This document shows positions 6,121 to 7,587 of a stretch of DNA of 7,587 nt, piece by piece (positions within the stretch are counted from its first letter, which is position 1; the number at the start of each line of letters is the position of its first letter). Position numbers and translations under genes: made by a program. Under the pieces are notes generated by a model. It was not told the DNA's origin. It did no database searches and worked only from the letters and a program-made list of their open reading frames with translations. Source of the DNA: Actinomycetota bacterium (lineage in GTDB: Bacteria; Actinomycetota; Acidimicrobiia; Acidimicrobiales; Microtrichaceae); contig SXMI01000264.1 of NCBI GenBank assembly GCA_005777415.1, forward strand, positions 1-7,587. Reading direction: 5' to 3'.

Positions 6121-6262
6121 CCGTGACGACGGCCACATCCGGGGCGCGCCGGGCCGGCCTGCCGGGGCGTGGCGGCCCCACGGCGACCGGGGGCGTGGCG
6201 GCCCCACGGCGGCGGGGCGATTGCGACCCCTCGGCGGCGGGGAACCGGGTTCGCTGCGGCGC
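6121..6262. other. Intergenic spacer upstream of the dcw promoter
   Basis: This is the non-coding stretch between the stop of the lipoate-family gene and the mraZ promoter. Apart from the hairpin-forming tandem repeats I see no RNA gene or convincing ORF here. Open frames across it on the plus strand are composed mostly of Arg, Ala, Pro and Gly, as expected of GC-rich shadow frames. Confidence 0.6.
6164..6236. repeat. GC-rich tandem repeats with hairpins between the lipoate-family gene and mraZ
   Basis: Positions 6164-6185 recur exactly at 6190-6211 (22 bp, period 26), and a degenerate third copy with one extra base lies at 6214-6236. On the minus strand each of the two exact units can fold as GGGGC, 6-nt loop, GCCCC, or alternatively CGTGG, 5-nt loop, CCACG. 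The array lies directly after the stop of the upstream minus-strand gene and before the mraZ promoter, so tandem hairpins could end or insulate that gene's transcript. There is no T-run as in a classical intrinsic terminator. Confidence 0.7.
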
Positions 6263-6982
6263 TCAGGCCGGCAGGGTGCGGAGCAACGTGTCGAGCAGGC
6301 GCTCGGCGGCGTTCACGCCGTCCACGGCCGGGGCCACCCGGGTCCGCAGGGGCTCGGCCACCCGTGACGCCACGGCGGGGTCGAGCAGCCCGAGGAGATC
6401 CCCGGCGTCCCACCGGGTGTGGGCCACGGTCTGGAAACGGGCGGCCCAGCGGGTCCGACGCTGGGAGATCCCCACCAGCTTCTGCACCGCACCACTGCGC
6501 TCCACCACCACCTCACCCGGACCGACCGATGCGAAGCACGCGATCCGACCGGCGGAGCGATCGCCGAGCGACGAACGGTGCACCTCGAGGTGTCCGTCGG
6601 CCGCGGTCCAACCGGCACCACTCGCCAGCGCCGCCGACCACCAGTCGCCGACCCACCAACTCGCCCGCTCGACGTCGTCGTCGTGGAGCGGATCGCCCGC
6701 CGGGACGACGACGTCGACCCACAACTGGGCACCGGGTGCCAGGAACACCGCTCCCCCGCCGGAGCGTCGACGGACCACGTCCACCCCGCGGCGCCGGGCC
6801 GCCGAGTCGTCGACGTCCGTGGCCGCCTGGGTGGAGCCCAGCACGAGCGCCGGCCGCTCGACCGCATGGACCCGGACGATCCGACGAGCCTCCACGGGCG
6901 CGTCGTGGAGCGAGGCGGCGTCCCCCGTCCGTCGTTCGAGCGACCAACCGCCGGCAAGGCCGACCGGGCCGGTCCCCTGCAT
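6263..6982 (-). CDS. Lipoate-protein ligase / octanoyltransferase family protein (BPL/LPL fold)
   Basis: Members attach or transfer lipoyl or octanoyl groups to lipoyl domains of 2-oxoacid dehydrogenases and the glycine cleavage H protein. Taking ATG at 6980-6982 the product has 239 residues. Seen: PALVLGSTQ (44-52), the hallmark RRRSGGGAVFLAPG (71-84), LWVDVVVP (87-94), CFASVGPGEVVV (149-160) and QKLVGISQRRTR (167-178), with K168 at the place of the family's substrate-binding lysine. The protein is shorter than E. coli LplA (338) and has no C-terminal accessory domain, as in many actinobacterial members. C149 sits where LipM-type octanoyltransferases have their catalytic cysteine, so the protein may transfer octanoyl groups rather than activate free lipoate with ATP. 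I therefore give no symbol. A GTG at 6997 is an alternative start; neither start has a clear ribosome-binding site. It is divergent from the Nudix gene and has no evident link to cell division. Confidence 0.85.
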   Translation of the reverse strand: MQGTGPVGLAGGWSLERRTGDAASLHDAPVEARRIVRVHAVERPALVLGSTQAATDVDDSAARRRGVDVVRRRSGGGAVFLAPGAQLWVDVVVPAGDPLHDDDVERASWWVGDWWSAALASGAGWTAADGHLEVHRSSLGDRSAGRIACFASVGPGEVVVERSGAVQKLVGISQRRTRWAARFQTVAHTRWDAGDLLGLLDPAVASRVAEPLRTRVAPAVDGVNAAERLLDTLLRTLPA

Positions 6983-7006
6983 CCCGTCGCCGGTCACGCC
7001 CACCCC

Positions 7007-7027
7007 GGGCGCGGACCGCCCGCGCCC
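7007..7027. repeat. Inverted repeat in the divergent intergenic region
   Basis: GGGCGCG (7007-7013) and CGCGCCC (7021-7027) are exact reverse complements around a 7-nt loop. It sits between the divergent lipoate-family and Nudix genes, 25 bp upstream of the former's ATG. It could be an operator or a leader hairpin, but a 7-bp G/C-only palindrome may be chance in DNA this rich in G and C. Confidence 0.35.
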
Positions 7028-7052
7028 GCACCCGCGGCACCCGGTCGGGTCG

Positions 7053-7066
7053 TAGGCTCCCCGCCG
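7053..7066 (+). promoter_or_regulatory. Predicted -10 element giving a leaderless Nudix transcript
   Basis: TAGGCT (7053-7058) matches the actinobacterial TANNNT -10 pattern and ends 7 nt before the GTG at 7066. Transcription would therefore begin at or next to the first base of the start codon. No ribosome-binding site precedes this GTG, which agrees with leaderless translation. I see no clear -35 element. Confidence 0.5.
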
Positions 7067-7587
7067 TGAACGGGTGGGGACGACGCCGAGCGGCACGAGT
7101 GGTCGTGTTCGACCCCGACGACCGGGTGCTGCTCATCGAGGGCCGGGACCCCGCCGGGCGCGTGCCCGGGCAGTGGTGGGAGATCCCGGGCGGCGGCATC
7201 GACCCGGGTGAGGACTCCGCCGCAGCGGCCCGGCGCGAGCTCTGGGAGGAGGCCGGCATCCGGGACGCCGAACTCGGACCCTGCGTGTGGGTCCAGCGGG
7301 TCCAGTACACCTTCGGCGGCTGGCACTTCGACCAGGACGAGTTCATCCACGTGGCCCGCTGCGACGGAACGAGCCGAGGGCCCGGCGGGCTCGAGTACCT
7401 GGAGTCCGTGGCCTTCGGCGAGCAGCGCTGGTGGACCGTCGAGGACGTGCTGGCCCACCAGCCCCGCACGATCCCCTACCGCATGGTCGAGTTCATCGGG
7501 GACCTGGCCCTCGGGCGCGTCCCCGAGTCGCCCATCGACATCACCCCGGGGGACCACCACGTCGAACGCTGGCGATCGGCGGGCACG
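7066..7587 (+). CDS. Nudix hydrolase (partial, C-terminus beyond window)
   Basis: Nudix enzymes hydrolyse nucleoside diphosphates linked to another group (oxidised dNTPs, ADP-ribose, NADH, sugar nucleotides and others), using a metal-binding Nudix box. The frame is open for 174 codons to the right edge without a stop. The full box G-x5-E-x7-RE-U-x-EE-x-G-U is present at residues 43-65 (GIDPGE, then RRELWEEAGI, with E58, E61 and E62 as metal ligands). A typical first strand, RVVVFDPDDRVLLIEG (11-26), and the QWWEIPGGG lead-in (36-44) precede it. The later part has a WHFDQDEFIHVARC strand (about 90-103) and a QRWWTVEDVL helix start. The start GTG at 7066 follows a -10-like element at leaderless spacing. 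The substrate cannot be told from sequence. The gene is divergent from the lipoate-family gene and probably unrelated to the dcw genes. Confidence 0.92.
   Translation, partial: MNGWGRRRAARVVVFDPDDRVLLIEGRDPAGRVPGQWWEIPGGGIDPGEDSAAAARRELWEEAGIRDAELGPCVWVQRVQYTFGGWHFDQDEFIHVARCDGTSRGPGGLEYLESVAFGEQRWWTVEDVLAHQPRTIPYRMVEFIGDLALGRVPESPIDITPGDHHVERWRSAGT

Noticed and set aside
1896..6126. Very long plus-strand open frames (for example 1896-3980 and 3850-6126) opposite the dcw genes
   Set aside because: Their products are Arg/Gly/His/Asp-rich with no domain, and they lie antisense to genes with clear family motifs. Long antisense frames are expected at this GC content.
6164..6236. Small RNA gene or CRISPR array
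   Set aside because: No unique spacers, no promoter of its own and no T-tract; simple GC-rich tandem repeats explain it.
6983..7096. N-terminal extension of the lipoate-family protein to 7096
   Set aside because: It would run through the divergent promoter and into the Nudix start, and the added residues are Gly/Arg-rich without family similarity.
1..7587. tRNA, rRNA, insertion sequence, prophage or defence genes
   Set aside because: I saw no tRNA-like folds, transposase or integrase motifs, terminal repeats or shifts in base composition; the genes form a standard chromosomal cluster.

Overview
The window is very GC-rich and uses GTG starts freely, which fits a high-GC actinobacterium. The class Acidimicrobiia is my best guess, from overall style only; no rRNA or other taxonomic marker is present. 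Most of the window is the 5' half of the division and cell-wall (dcw) cluster, read on the minus strand in the order mraZ - rsmH - ftsL - ftsI - murE - mraY. mraY runs off the left edge.

Layout from right to left: a Nudix hydrolase on the plus strand (7066 to the right edge, incomplete) is divergent from a lipoate-ligase/octanoyltransferase-family gene on the minus strand (6263-6982). A gap of about 265 bp between that gene and mraZ (5998-6262) holds GC-rich tandem hairpin repeats, a good sigma70-like promoter (6086-6114), MraZ-box-like direct repeats over the -10 and start region, and a 42-bp inverted repeat at the predicted 5' end of the dcw mRNA. The dcw genes follow tightly packed. ftsL overlaps rsmH, ftsI overlaps ftsL and mraY overlaps murE, each by 4 bp (GTGA or ATGA). 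There is a 63-nt gap between mraZ and rsmH and a 25-nt gap between ftsI and murE.

Together these genes encode the regulator MraZ, the 16S rRNA methyltransferase RsmH, the divisome proteins FtsL and FtsI (septal transpeptidase), the UDP-MurNAc-tripeptide synthetase MurE (with the DNPR motif of meso-diaminopimelate-adding enzymes) and the lipid I synthase MraY.

This is mainly a housekeeping region, and I see no new multi-gene system. The points worth a second look are the absence of murF from its usual place between murE and mraY, an in-frame 30-bp tandem duplication inside murE, the palindromic operator-like structure at the mraZ promoter, the repeat-built tail of FtsL, the hairpin repeats upstream of the mraZ promoter, and a LipM-like cysteine in the lipoate-family protein.
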